Of a stretch of 64,000 nucleotides of DNA, positions 54,162-62,449 are shown piece after piece. Below the pieces are notes generated by a model. The model made no database searches, was not told the origin of the DNA, and saw only the letters and a program-made list of their open reading frames with translations. Made by a program: the position numbers and the translations under genes. Positions within the stretch are counted from its first letter, which is position 1. The number at the start of each line of letters is the position of its first letter. This stretch comes from Filimonas effusa (GTDB lineage Bacteria; Bacteroidota; Bacteroidia; Chitinophagales; Chitinophagaceae): assembly GCF_004118675.1 (NCBI RefSeq), contig NZ_SDHZ01000001.1, positions 1,054,001 through 1,118,000 on the forward strand. Direction: 5' to 3'.

Positions 54162-54893
54162 TCAATTGCACTCGTTCCAATAGTAACTATCAGGCGTTGG
54201 CCTTTCCCCGAAAATGGCGGTACCAACGCGTATAATAGTTGCACCCTCAGCAATCGCAATTTCCAGGTCGCCACTCATACCCATGGAAAGCTCCTGCATA
54301 TACACTCCTTCTATCTGCAACCTGGCTACCTGCTGTCGTATATCCCTGAGCAGTCGGAAACATTTACGCACCTTTTCACCTTCTGCGCTTAACATGCCTA
54401 TGGTCATTAAACCTTTTATGGTTAAGGTGTCCAGCCGGGCAACCTGTTTTACCAGGTCTATAGCCTTATCAGGACTTACGCCAAATTTGCTTTCTTCAAA
54501 CGAAGTGTTCACTTGTATCAGCACGTCCATTGTTTTGTTTTCAAACTGTAAGCGCTGGTGAAGTTTTTCAGCTAAATCTAAACGGTCCAGGGACTGAATG
54601 CACGAAACATCATGTTTTAGCAGGTCTTTGATCTTATTGGTCTGCAAATGTCCTATGAAATGATTGGTGTGCGGAATCTCCCGTAACATTTCGTGCTTTT
54701 CTTTCAGCTCCTGGACCTTGTTTTCAGCAATGAGCGTATATCCTGCCGCCAGCGCTATTTTAATACGTGCTGCTGGTACGGTCTTGGTGGCTAATAATAA
54801 CTTTATATCATCAGGGTTCCTGCCATACCTGGTACAGGTATTATTTATCCTGTTGTTTATAACAGCAATATTTGCTAAAATATCTTTGCTCAT
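54162..54893 (-). CDS. YggS-type PLP-binding protein
   Basis: 243 residues. PLP homeostasis protein of the alanine-racemase fold. PLP lysine in LLLATKTVPA (residue 32), then ENKVQE, HFIGHLQTNK, VNTSFEESKFG, LSMGMSGD and GTAIFGE. All hallmark motifs are present; the usual wording ENYVQE is ENKVQE here. A PLP-dependent MocR regulator lies 600 bases away. Confidence 0.92.
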   Translation of the reverse strand: MSKDILANIAVINNRINNTCTRYGRNPDDIKLLLATKTVPAARIKIALAAGYTLIAENKVQELKEKHEMLREIPHTNHFIGHLQTNKIKDLLKHDVSCIQSLDRLDLAEKLHQRLQFENKTMDVLIQVNTSFEESKFGVSPDKAIDLVKQVARLDTLTIKGLMTIGMLSAEGEKVRKCFRLLRDIRQQVARLQIEGVYMQELSMGMSGDLEIAIAEGATIIRVGTAIFGERPTPDSYYWNECN

Positions 54894-54934
54894 GCATCTG
54901 CTTGGTTAATGAAATGTTCTGAATGCTGCGGTCG

Positions 54935-55381
54935 TTACTTCCACCAATAGTAATAATTGTGCAAACCATCGTATTCAAAACCACAACGCGGATACAGTTT
55001 GTTGCCGGTATCATTCGTTTTTTCGGTTTCAAGCATCAGCCCGCACGCGCCGGTTTCTTCGCACCACTGTTTACTGCGGTCGATCAAAGCAACGGACAGT
55101 CCATTGCCACGGTAATCAGGATGAACAAATAAGTCACTTAGCAGCCACTGCTTTTCAAGTTTAATGTAATGGTAAAGCTTATAGAGTTGAACAAACCCAA
55201 CCGCCTTGCCACTCGCATAAGCAAGGAAGATATGCGATTGTTCGTTGTTCAATCGTTCCTGTAGAAACCTTTTACATTTCTCATAATCATCCGCCTGGCG
55301 ATAAAAGACCCGGTAAAGATTAAATAATTCCGCAGCGGTGTCTAGGTGCTCAAGACCTGCCTTCCTGATTTCGTAATTCAT
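54935..55381 (-). CDS. GNAT-family N-acetyltransferase
   Basis: Start set at ATG 55381 (MNYEIRKAGLEH), 148 residues; the frame extends to 55495 with a non-domain leader that overlaps the MocR start. The acetyl-CoA loop is in LFVHPDYRGNGLSVALIDR, and the end has YPRCGFEYDGLHNYYYW. It transfers acetyl to an unknown amine. Divergent from the MocR regulator gene, which may control it. Confidence 0.88.
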   Translation of the reverse strand: MNYEIRKAGLEHLDTAAELFNLYRVFYRQADDYEKCKRFLQERLNNEQSHIFLAYASGKAVGFVQLYKLYHYIKLEKQWLLSDLFVHPDYRGNGLSVALIDRSKQWCEETGACGLMLETEKTNDTGNKLYPRCGFEYDGLHNYYYWWK

Positions 55382-55468
55382 ACCTTGAATATTTTTGTTA
55401 CTGAGCGCAAAAGTATGAGCCGGCAGGACTACATTCGTGATCCAGATGCTATATAAAAGGTAGTCCAG

Positions 55469-56941
55469 ATGTTTCCATACGAACACACGATACACATCAA
55501 GAAAGAAAGCAAGATCCCGGTTTACCGGCAGATAGCCATTTCAATAACAAATGCCATCAGGAACGGCACTTTTAAACCAGGCACGCATTTACCCGGTACC
55601 CGTGAATTGGCCAAAACTTTGGGTGTGCATCGCAAAACGGTGATCGCCGCCTATGAAGAACTGGATGCGCAGGATTGGATTACGGTTGTACCCAGAAAGC
55701 ATGTACAGGTATCGGAACGGATCCCTTTGCTAAAGCCAAAAAAATGGGGCGACACGGGCATAAAAGCGCCGTATGAAAATGACTTAACTCTGCCTTTCAG
55801 GATGATAGAAGAGAACGCAGGCGACAATGAGGCTGCCGCTGCGCCTGGAATAGTGATAAACGATGGACATCCCGATGTAAGGCTGTCGCCAATAGACGGG
55901 CTATTGAAAATATACCGCTCACTCACCTCAAAAAAATATGCGATCAAAAATGCTCATATTGGAACTGCACAGGGAACGCCAATGCTAAGGCAGGAACTGG
56001 TCAATTATCTTTCGGTCACCCGCGGGCTTAATATCTCTGCCGGCAACCTGCTCATCACACATGGAGCACAAATGAGCATCTACCTTTCTGCCCGGCTGCT
56101 ATTGGGGCGTTCCTCCCATATAGTTGTAGGATATCCCAATTATGCTGTTGCCAATAAAACGTTCCTTGAAACCGGGGCAAAAGTTATAGAGGTGGCTGTT
56201 GATGACAGCGGTATCGATACCAATGCCATTGAACAGCTGTGTAAAAAGAAAAAGATAGATGCTGTATATGTAATACCGCATCACCATTATCCAACAACAG
56301 TAACGTTAAGCGTGGAACGAAGAATGAAATTGCTGGAGCTTTCCAGGCGATTCTCGTTCGTGATCATAGAGGATGATTATGATTACGACTATCATTATAC
56401 CTCTTCGCCGTATTTACCCTTGTCAAGCGGCAATCACAACGGCAACCTGATCTATATCGGCTCTTTCTCGAAGATGCTGGATCCATCTCTGCGGATAGGC
56501 TTTATGGTGGCCCCCGGAAACTTTATTGCGCAATGTACGGCCCTGCGGAAAACCATTGATGTAGGCGGGGATGGGTATATGCAGAATGCCTTGGCAGCTT
56601 TAATTAAAGAGGGAGAGTTGACAAGGCATCTGAAAAAAGCAAAGAAACGCTACCACGAACGCAGAGACTTCCTGGATACGCTGCTGAAAGAAACATTGGG
56701 AGCTTATATCTCCTATTCCTTACCCACAGGCGGTATGGCTGTCTGGATCAGGTTAAACGCCGGTTATACCGTCACCGGACTTATAGCAAATACAAATGTT
56801 GAAATCACCCGTTGGGACGAAGAACAAAATGCATTCCGGTTTGGCTTCGCATCAATGGATGAAACGGAACTGTCCGCCGCTGTAAAGGCACTGAAGGAAG
56901 GTTTTCTGAAATTGCACAACCTTTCGCGTAAACGGATGTAA
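55469..56941 (+). CDS. MocR-family (GntR/aminotransferase) regulator
   Basis: 490 residues. N-terminal GntR-type winged HTH (about 10-75; IPVYRQIAISITNAIRNGTFKPGTHLPGTRELAKTLGVHRKTV). The class I aminotransferase-fold domain has EDDYDYDYHY near 307 and the PLP lysine in YIGSFSKMLDP near 335. Of the type of PdxR or GabR, so PLP or a PLP-bound ligand is a likely effector. It is divergent from the GNAT gene, 87 bases apart, and upstream of an aldo/keto reductase gene on the same strand. Confidence 0.9.
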   Translation: MFPYEHTIHIKKESKIPVYRQIAISITNAIRNGTFKPGTHLPGTRELAKTLGVHRKTVIAAYEELDAQDWITVVPRKHVQVSERIPLLKPKKWGDTGIKAPYENDLTLPFRMIEENAGDNEAAAAPGIVINDGHPDVRLSPIDGLLKIYRSLTSKKYAIKNAHIGTAQGTPMLRQELVNYLSVTRGLNISAGNLLITHGAQMSIYLSARLLLGRSSHIVVGYPNYAVANKTFLETGAKVIEVAVDDSGIDTNAIEQLCKKKKIDAVYVIPHHHYPTTVTLSVERRMKLLELSRRFSFVIIEDDYDYDYHYTSSPYLPLSSGNHNGNLIYIGSFSKMLDPSLRIGFMVAPGNFIAQCTALRKTIDVGGDGYMQNALAALIKEGELTRHLKKAKKRYHERRDFLDTLLKETLGAYISYSLPTGGMAVWIRLNAGYTVTGLIANTNVEITRWDEEQNAFRFGFASMDETELSAAVKALKEGFLKLHNLSRKRM

Positions 56942-57028
56942 TTGAACCATACAGGCAATAAAATTGAACCGTGTACGACATATGCCATCAGGTAGAAAGC
57001 GGGACATTTGTATCATAAATAAGAAACA

Positions 57029-58000
57029 ATGGAAAACATAAAAAGAATTGAATTAGGCAAAAACGGCCCGCTCGTATCAAAGCTTGGCCTGGGATGCATG
57101 CGTATGTCATCGGTTTGGGGTGGCCCCGTAAACGATGAAAACGAAAGTGTCGCTACTATTCAGGCAGCATTGGATAGCGGTATCAATTTTTTGAATACAG
57201 GAGACTTTTATGGTGCTGGGCATAACGAACTGCTTGTAGGTAAGGCCATTAAGGGTAGGAGAGACGATGCCTTCATCAGCGTTAAATTCGGAGCCATTTT
57301 TTACAACGGCCATATGCTGGGACTGGATCTGCGTCCTATAGCGATCAAGAACTTTATCAACTACTCTCTCGTACGTTTGGGCGTAGAGACCATCGATCTT
57401 TATCAGCCCTGCCGGCTGGATAACAGTGTTCCTGTTGAAGATGTCATAGGCACGGTTGCCGACCTTATCAAGGAAGGAAAGGTGCGTTATCTCGGTGTAT
57501 CTGAAATAACCGCCGATCAGCTTCGGAAGGCCAACAGCATCCACCCTGTTACTGCATTGGAAATAGGTTATTCTTTGGCCGACCGCCAGATAGAGACCGA
57601 TCTTTTACCTGCTGCCAAAGAACTGGGCATAGGGGTGGTAGCCTTCGCCAATACTGCGGAAGGACTACTTACAGGTGAGGTAAAGGTGCCGCTTCAGGCC
57701 AACGATTACCGCAATTACTTTTCCCGTTTCCAGGGAGAAAACCTGGTAAGAAACCTTGAAAAAGTGGAAGTTTTGAAAATAATGGCGGCGGACAAAGGAT
57801 ATACCCCTACCCAACTAGCCATTGCCTGGGTAAATTTGCAAGGCGACCATATCATGCCTTTGGTAAGCATGAGTCGCAGATCACGTTTGCCTGAAAACCT
57901 GCAAGCCATGCACATTGAATTCTCTCATGATGAAATGACCACGTTAAATGAAGCGTTTTCGGTAGGTTCAATTCTTGGAGGAACATACTTGCAGCGCTAG
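57029..58000 (+). CDS. Aldo/keto reductase
   Basis: 323 residues. NADPH-dependent reductase with an (alpha/beta)8 barrel. Asp59 and Tyr61 in TGDFYG and Lys86 in SVKFG correspond to catalytic residues; the usual YQH is YQPCR here, so the His is replaced, as in some members with YQPAR. NADPH-binding end at PLVSMSRRSRLPENL. It is followed 45 bases later by an AraC regulator on the same strand. Confidence 0.9.
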   Translation: MENIKRIELGKNGPLVSKLGLGCMRMSSVWGGPVNDENESVATIQAALDSGINFLNTGDFYGAGHNELLVGKAIKGRRDDAFISVKFGAIFYNGHMLGLDLRPIAIKNFINYSLVRLGVETIDLYQPCRLDNSVPVEDVIGTVADLIKEGKVRYLGVSEITADQLRKANSIHPVTALEIGYSLADRQIETDLLPAAKELGIGVVAFANTAEGLLTGEVKVPLQANDYRNYFSRFQGENLVRNLEKVEVLKIMAADKGYTPTQLAIAWVNLQGDHIMPLVSMSRRSRLPENLQAMHIEFSHDEMTTLNEAFSVGSILGGTYLQR

Positions 58001-58045
58001 CAAAGGAAATGGTTCAATAGTAGTCCCTTTTTAAAAGTTGATAGT

Positions 58046-58849
58046 ATGGTAAATCCAACTGAAATAATCCCGGGAGTAATCTTCTATTCTTATCTTTCTT
58101 CATCGAGAAAGGAAAAAGTAGGTTTCCTGAAGCATAATACCCTTGTGTTTCAGGTTTCAGGGCAGTTTACGTTGGAAACATCGAGCCAGAAGATTTCAAT
58201 GAAACGCGGTGAGATGTTGTTGATTGGCAAAAACCAGCTGGCACAGCTCACTAAAACCCCATTGCCTGGCGAAGATTACGAAACAATAGTGATCTCACTT
58301 CAGGAAGATGTACTCAGAAGGATAGCATTGGAAGATAATATAGTGGCAGACCAGAAAAATACTGGCCCCGCAAATGTTCTGATTCCGGCAAACGCTTTCC
58401 TTCAGGGGTATTTTCAATCGATCATACCCTACGTTCGCGATCAGACAGGCTCCGTGCCTAAAGAACTTGGCATCTTAAAAGTAAACGAAGCAGTTAAGTT
58501 GTTGCTGCATGTTATGCCGGAGGTCAAAAATATGCTATTCGATTTTTCAATACCCTATAAAGTAGACCTGGAAGGGTTCATGCTAACCAATTATCATTTT
58601 AATATCCCGGTCGAAAAATTTGCGCAATTGACAGGAAGAAGCCTTTCCGGTTTCAAGCGCGATTTTCAGCAAACATTCAATATGGCGCCACGGCAGTGGT
58701 TGCAGGAGAAAAGATTATCAGAAGCCTGGTACCTCATAGAAAAGAAAAAGTTGAGGCCCTCGGCTATTTATCTTGACCTTGGATTTGAAAGCCTTTCTCA
58801 CTTCACCCACTCTTTCAAAAAGAAATTTGGAAAAACACCTGCCGGGTAA
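58046..58849 (+). CDS. AraC-family transcriptional regulator
   Basis: 267 residues. An N-terminal cupin-like domain (LVFQVSGQFTLETSSQKISMKRGEMLLIGKNQLAQL) and a C-terminal double HTH (about 178-265; IPVEKFAQLTGRSLSGFKRDFQQTFNMAPRQWLQEKRL ... GFESLSHFTHSFKKKFGKTPAG). It probably controls the aldo/keto reductase gene it follows. Confidence 0.9.
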   Translation: MVNPTEIIPGVIFYSYLSSSRKEKVGFLKHNTLVFQVSGQFTLETSSQKISMKRGEMLLIGKNQLAQLTKTPLPGEDYETIVISLQEDVLRRIALEDNIVADQKNTGPANVLIPANAFLQGYFQSIIPYVRDQTGSVPKELGILKVNEAVKLLLHVMPEVKNMLFDFSIPYKVDLEGFMLTNYHFNIPVEKFAQLTGRSLSGFKRDFQQTFNMAPRQWLQEKRLSEAWYLIEKKKLRPSAIYLDLGFESLSHFTHSFKKKFGKTPAG

Positions 58850-58870
58850 ATCGGATGGATGGAATGATAT

Positions 58871-58914
58871 GCCGGTTAAACAGTTTTTTCTGAGGCTGTT
58901 TAACCGGCTTTTTT
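58871..58914 (+). terminator. Terminator after the AraC gene
   Basis: A perfect 13-base stem, GCCGGTTAAACAG with CTGTTTAACCGGC, and a T-run. Confidence 0.9.
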
Positions 58915-58919
58915 ATGGG

Positions 58920-59457
58920 TCATTCGCGGCTGCAGTTTTGACGCCATGCGGTAGGTGTTTGCTTGAAATGAGCTTTGAAGTGTTCCCGGAAATTATCGAC
59001 ATCCCGGTAGCCTACCTGCCAAACTATTTCTTCGACCATTGTTCCGGGATTATGGAGTAACAGCTCTGCGGCCCATTCGAGGCACTGCAGGCGTACGAAT
59101 TCGGCGGGAGGAATACCCAGTTCTTCGCGGCAATGTTGTTTGAAGGCAGAGATGCTTTGCAGGAAGTGGGCGGCCAACATTGCTACTGTAACAGGCTGGC
59201 CGGGGCGGTATGAGGGTATCGGAAAGGATCTTTTTTACATGGTGAATGGATACTATGAATGAGCGATGAATACGGCAAAAGTCGTCGCCCAACTTTTGTT
59301 CCATAGCGTTCAATGACATTAGGGATAAGAAGTTGCCATTGATGGTAAAGATGGTGGCATAGGAGTCGCCGGCTTCGACCATGATAAGTTCTTCGGCCTT
59401 GAGGCTGATAAATGTTCCTTTTTCGAGCGGGATAAAGAAATGCTGGTATTGATCCAT
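58920..59457 (-). pseudogene. Frameshifted LytTR-AraC fusion gene
   Basis: The minus-strand frame from 59457 begins MDQYQHFFIPLEKGTFISLKAEELIMVEAGDSY and carries a LytTR domain through FCRIHRSFIVSIHHVKKIL (residues 1-75), then loses sense. In the +1 frame, from about 59236 to 58920, the sequence continues PSYRPGQPVTVAMLAAHFLQS and is an AraC-type HTH (CREELGIPPAEFVRLQCLEWAAELLL, WQVGYRDVDNFREHFKAHFKQTPTAWR). A single base change would join them into one protein of about 178 residues. Either a recent mutation or a sequencing indel is possible. LytTR joined to AraC is an unusual arrangement. Confidence 0.65.
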
Positions 59458-59627
59458 AGCGCATATTTTTAGGATGGCTAAGGTGATTATGAACGTTTAA
59501 TAGGGGACGGGGGATAGGGGTATATCTGGGGCAGGGGAGATGGGTGGAGGCGCCCTTACTGGCGGGTAGCCAATATGCCGGCGTTTTGTGAGGCAGGTAG
59601 CTTAGGTAGTAGCTGATTTGCTGAAGG

Positions 59628-59879
59628 TTATTTTTCATAATTTTTCATTTTTTTGTTTAGCCGGTTAAGTTCGCTAAGGAACTTTTGCAGGCATTCGTAT
59701 TTAAACAGTATTTCGCTGTTTTCTTCGCCGGTTAAAACCTGCTCGCCATTATAAACGGCAGAGGTGTAAAATTCCCATAATACTTTTTTCCATTTTTTAT
59801 GTGGATCGTTCAGGAAAAAAGAGTTGACGGTGCTTAACATCCGGTTAAGCACATCATCCGGTATTTGTCTGGCATCCAT
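59628..59879 (-). CDS. Small protein of unknown function
   Basis: 83 residues, helical and charged: MDARQIPDDVLNRMLSTVNSFFLND, KKWKKVLWEFYTSAVYNGE, ending LNRLNKKMKNYEK. No signal or membrane segment. I do not recognise it, but composition and codon use look like a real gene. Confidence 0.55.
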   Translation of the reverse strand: MDARQIPDDVLNRMLSTVNSFFLNDPHKKWKKVLWEFYTSAVYNGEQVLTGEENSEILFKYECLQKFLSELNRLNKKMKNYEK

Positions 59880-59981
59880 TTGTCAGATGTTTTTGAATTG
59901 ATTAAATGCCTGGATGCTAGGTGTAGGTATTATGGGGTAATAAGTATATAGTTGGGCAGGCTTCTACGCGCTTTGAGGGGC

Positions 59982-60908
59982 TTATGACGCGTTGTGAAGA
60001 GGGTTGAGGTAGGCTATGTTTAACGGCGGATTGTCATGTTTTTCGATTTGTTCGCGCCATTTGGAGGTTTCGTGGAGATATATTGTTTTAGCCTGCTTCA
60101 TGAGTTCATCTGTACGGGTGTACAGGATTTGTGCTGTTGCCGGAGGGATATGAAAGTCGTCGGTATAACGGGTATCGGAGTAGCTTCTTTTCAGGATGGA
60201 GAATAGTTCTTTTTCCTGTTCTGTGTTTTGAGGAAAGATGTTGTTGATGCATAGGCCGGCGTGTTCCATTAATGGGAGTAGCCGGGATAAATTGTGCGAA
60301 TCAGGGCGGTAGCTGGTTAGTGCACGCAAAAGCGCTATGGCTGTTTGTTCAATAGCCTGATGGAGCAAGAAGCCTGTTGGGTTGGTTGCATTGTTTTGCA
60401 GATAAAAACCGGCACCTTTTAAATAGTCTTGTGCTCTTCTGAATATTGATTCCCAGATAAATTCCGCCGTTTGCAGACGGGTTTGTACTGAATTTTCTTT
60501 TGCTTTCAGAGCAATTGTTTCCCTGCTGTTGCCATATAGCTGGTAACCGCTTTTGTGTAATGTTACAAAGAACTGGTGGCCCTGCATAATTGCATCGGAA
60601 ACAAAAGGCTCATGATGAACGATGCAGAATATGGATAAAGCCGGCGTATTATATGTAGTGACCGCCTGTATAATATCGTGGCTTGAACGCGCCTCCTGTT
60701 TCGCAGGTATTATCAGAAGATCGATGGCTGCTGATGAATAGAATTTATTACAACTATCCAGTGCGCTACATGACCAGTGATAATTGTTTTTAATGCGTGA
60801 GCCGTAACATATGATTTGGTCTACCGCAATAGCTGCAATAATCTTTTTTATGATGATCGTGAGTTCATTTTTTTGCTCAAAGCTGAGGTGTTCTAAAGTG
60901 GTACGCAT
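59982..60908 (-). CDS. HEPN domain fused to a minimal-nucleotidyltransferase-like domain
   Basis: 308 residues. The N-terminal third resembles an MNT nucleotidyltransferase: IICYGSRIKNNY near residue 33 and AAIDLLII near 60. The usual first Asp of the DxD motif is Ala here, so catalytic activity is doubtful. The C-terminal part (about 145-285) is a HEPN domain (GFLLHQAIEQTAIALLRALTSYRPDSHNLSRLL), with an R...H motif as in HEPN ribonucleases. In two-gene HEPN-MNT toxin-antitoxin systems MNT neutralises HEPN; here both are in one chain. Fused forms are common in Bacteroidota. Confidence 0.75.
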   Translation of the reverse strand: MRTTLEHLSFEQKNELTIIIKKIIAAIAVDQIICYGSRIKNNYHWSCSALDSCNKFYSSAAIDLLIIPAKQEARSSHDIIQAVTTYNTPALSIFCIVHHEPFVSDAIMQGHQFFVTLHKSGYQLYGNSRETIALKAKENSVQTRLQTAEFIWESIFRRAQDYLKGAGFYLQNNATNPTGFLLHQAIEQTAIALLRALTSYRPDSHNLSRLLPLMEHAGLCINNIFPQNTEQEKELFSILKRSYSDTRYTDDFHIPPATAQILYTRTDELMKQAKTIYLHETSKWREQIEKHDNPPLNIAYLNPLHNAS

Positions 60909-61296
60909 ATAATATTGTTGATGCCGGCCAGCTTACGATGGTGCGGGTTGGTTAACAAATAGTAGATGAATGCGTAAGAACTAACTGAGCACACGTACGA
61001 TAAAAAAACAGACGTGGGTTAGTTCTTACATCTCCGAGGGCTACGACACCCTGACCACGAATAAGAACGCCCACGCCATAACATGAGCGATTTCTCTTAT
61101 TTCTCGTGGCCTTGAAGGTCGTAGTTTCGGAGAACGAGAATAAAAGCAAACGCGCTTTGACTATATTTGAAAAAAGATAGAGACTAGGAGGTGTTAATGT
61201 AGTCTTTCATAGTTTTTTCTTTACAAGGATAAAGGTAGTAGTTTTTTGAATAGACTTCATTAGAGAGGAATATTTTTTTAATAAATCTTATGTTGC
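60909..61296. other. Gene-free region with two abutting hairpins
   Basis: GTAAGAACTAAC (60974-60985) and GTTAGTTCTTAC (61018-61029) form a perfect 12-base inverted repeat, with an inner CACGT/ACGTG pair. Directly after it, 61030-61070 and 61091-61135 form a long imperfect inverted repeat of about 35 bases (TCCGAGGGCTACGAC against GTCGTAGTTTCGGA; CCACGAATAAG against CTTATTTCTCGTGG). A 65-codon open frame here is a by-product of the repeats. No promoter signal was recognised. Structured RNA or a mobile-element remnant are both possible. Confidence 0.55.
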
Positions 61297-61536
61297 ATGC
61301 GTAAGTTGAATGACAATGGTAGAAGGGCTTTAAAAGTTTTCGGAGAAAATATGAAAAAAGCGCGTGAAGCTAAAGGGCTGACAGCGCGTTATTTTGCTTC
61401 TACAGCAGATATTGCTTATAGCCAGGTTTGGAAATTAGAAAATGGATTGGTTGAGCCGGCGCTAACTACACTGGTTGCTATTTCTAAAACCTTGGAAACT
61501 TCTATTGATGAGTTAGTGTTTGGAGCAAGTGGGTAA
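61297..61536 (+). CDS. Small XRE-family HTH regulator
   Basis: 79 residues, almost wholly one Cro/C1-type HTH (LKVFGENMKKAREAKGLTARYFASTADIAYSQVWKLENGLVEPALTTLVAISKTLETSIDELV). Such regulators often control restriction-modification or toxin systems. The downstream genes are broken. Confidence 0.87.
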   Translation: MRKLNDNGRRALKVFGENMKKAREAKGLTARYFASTADIAYSQVWKLENGLVEPALTTLVAISKTLETSIDELVFGASG

Positions 61537-61615
61537 TTGTATATAACAAAGATCAGCTTTTTAGTTCTTTTTAGAAAAAGCACAATATGTATTGTGTCTT
61601 AAAACTTGATTCGTA

Positions 61616-61831
61616 ATGACAAGTCTAGGATTGTATTTGGCAAGAAAGTCAGTTAGCAAATCTGAAGTGGCCCGTAAAACAGGTTTAAGTAAAGCCAGAA
61701 TAAGTGAGTTAACCTTAAACCCTACTACTAAATTACAGGCGGAGGAATTATATAAGATAGCTTTAGCTATAGATGTTAATCCTTGTGAAATTTTAATGGA
61801 GCTGTTTAAAGATGTTAAGCTAATAGAATAA
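61616..61831 (+). CDS. Second small XRE-family HTH protein
   Basis: 71 residues with an HTH (LGLYLARKSVSKSEVARKTGLSKARISELTLNPTTKLQAEELYKIALAIDVNPCEIL). Different from the first in sequence. It lies 79 bases after it on the same strand and 134 bases before a broken ATPase gene. Confidence 0.82.
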   Translation: MTSLGLYLARKSVSKSEVARKTGLSKARISELTLNPTTKLQAEELYKIALAIDVNPCEILMELFKDVKLIE

Positions 61832-61965
61832 GAACGCCAATAAGCAACTGAATCGCACAATGTAATCACCAACTAATTAACAGTTAACTCTGCTTGATTT
61901 TTTAAATTGGCTAAGCATCAATAAATTCTCGATATATTGCTAGTCAAATAACCCAAAATAATTTT

Positions 61966-62449
61966 ATGTCTGCAAGTGTCTGGATAAAATAAAATTCAAA
62001 AATGAACAAAACATCGTTTTAGACAAGAATTCGATTGTAGTATTTGTTGGACCAAATAATGGCGGAAAGAGTACTACGTTAAGAGAGTTAGCGTTGGGGC
62101 GAAACCTTCATCATCAAAGCAGATATGTGATTAACGACATTGAAGTTGGTATTACCGGTACTCACAACGAGGTCGTTGAAAAGATGCATAATAAACAAAT
62201 TGGCAATACTTATTATATCATTAACAAAGATGACTACCAAAATCCAATTGGTTATGGGCAGAGCGATTTTCTTAAAAATTGAGAGCAGGCTTTGAAGGGC
62301 GATGACTACTCGTTCAGTAGTATATTTCGATTCTTTGTAAATGAGTTAAAAACAAAGGATCGGCTTAAATTAGTTGAGCCGGCAATCAATATTGACACTT
62401 TTGAACGGCCCTGCCATGATCCAATACATATTATTAAAGCAGATGGAAA
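61966..62449 (+). pseudogene. Broken AAA/OLD-like ATPase, N-terminal part
   Basis: ATG 61966 begins MSASV; a one-base frameshift at about 61980 leads into LDKIKFKNEQNIVLDKNSIVVFVGPNNGGKSTTLRELAL, with Walker A GPNNGGKST. The frame continues through RYVINDIEVGITGTHNEVVEKM to DFLKN, meets an in-frame TGA at 62280-62282, and resumes EQALKGDDYSFSSIFRFFVNELKTKD to ADGK, where the IS66 end begins at 62450. So it carries a frameshift, a stop and a truncation. This start is typical of OLD/SMC-like ATPases of phage-defence systems. The rest of the gene would lie beyond the IS, outside the window. Confidence 0.75.

Noticed and set aside
59231-59242. A AAA AAG slippery heptamer in the LytTR frame as a programmed -1 frameshift site
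   Set aside because: The -1 frame runs to a stop at 59183 without reaching the AraC domain; the AraC frame needs a +1 shift.
59183-59638. A 151-codon minus-strand frame over the LytTR region
   Set aside because: It is a shadow of the LytTR coding sequence with a His/Pro/Leu-rich composition and no domain.
60952-61149. A 65-codon minus-strand frame across the hairpins
   Set aside because: It runs through both inverted repeats and has no ribosome site or family resemblance.
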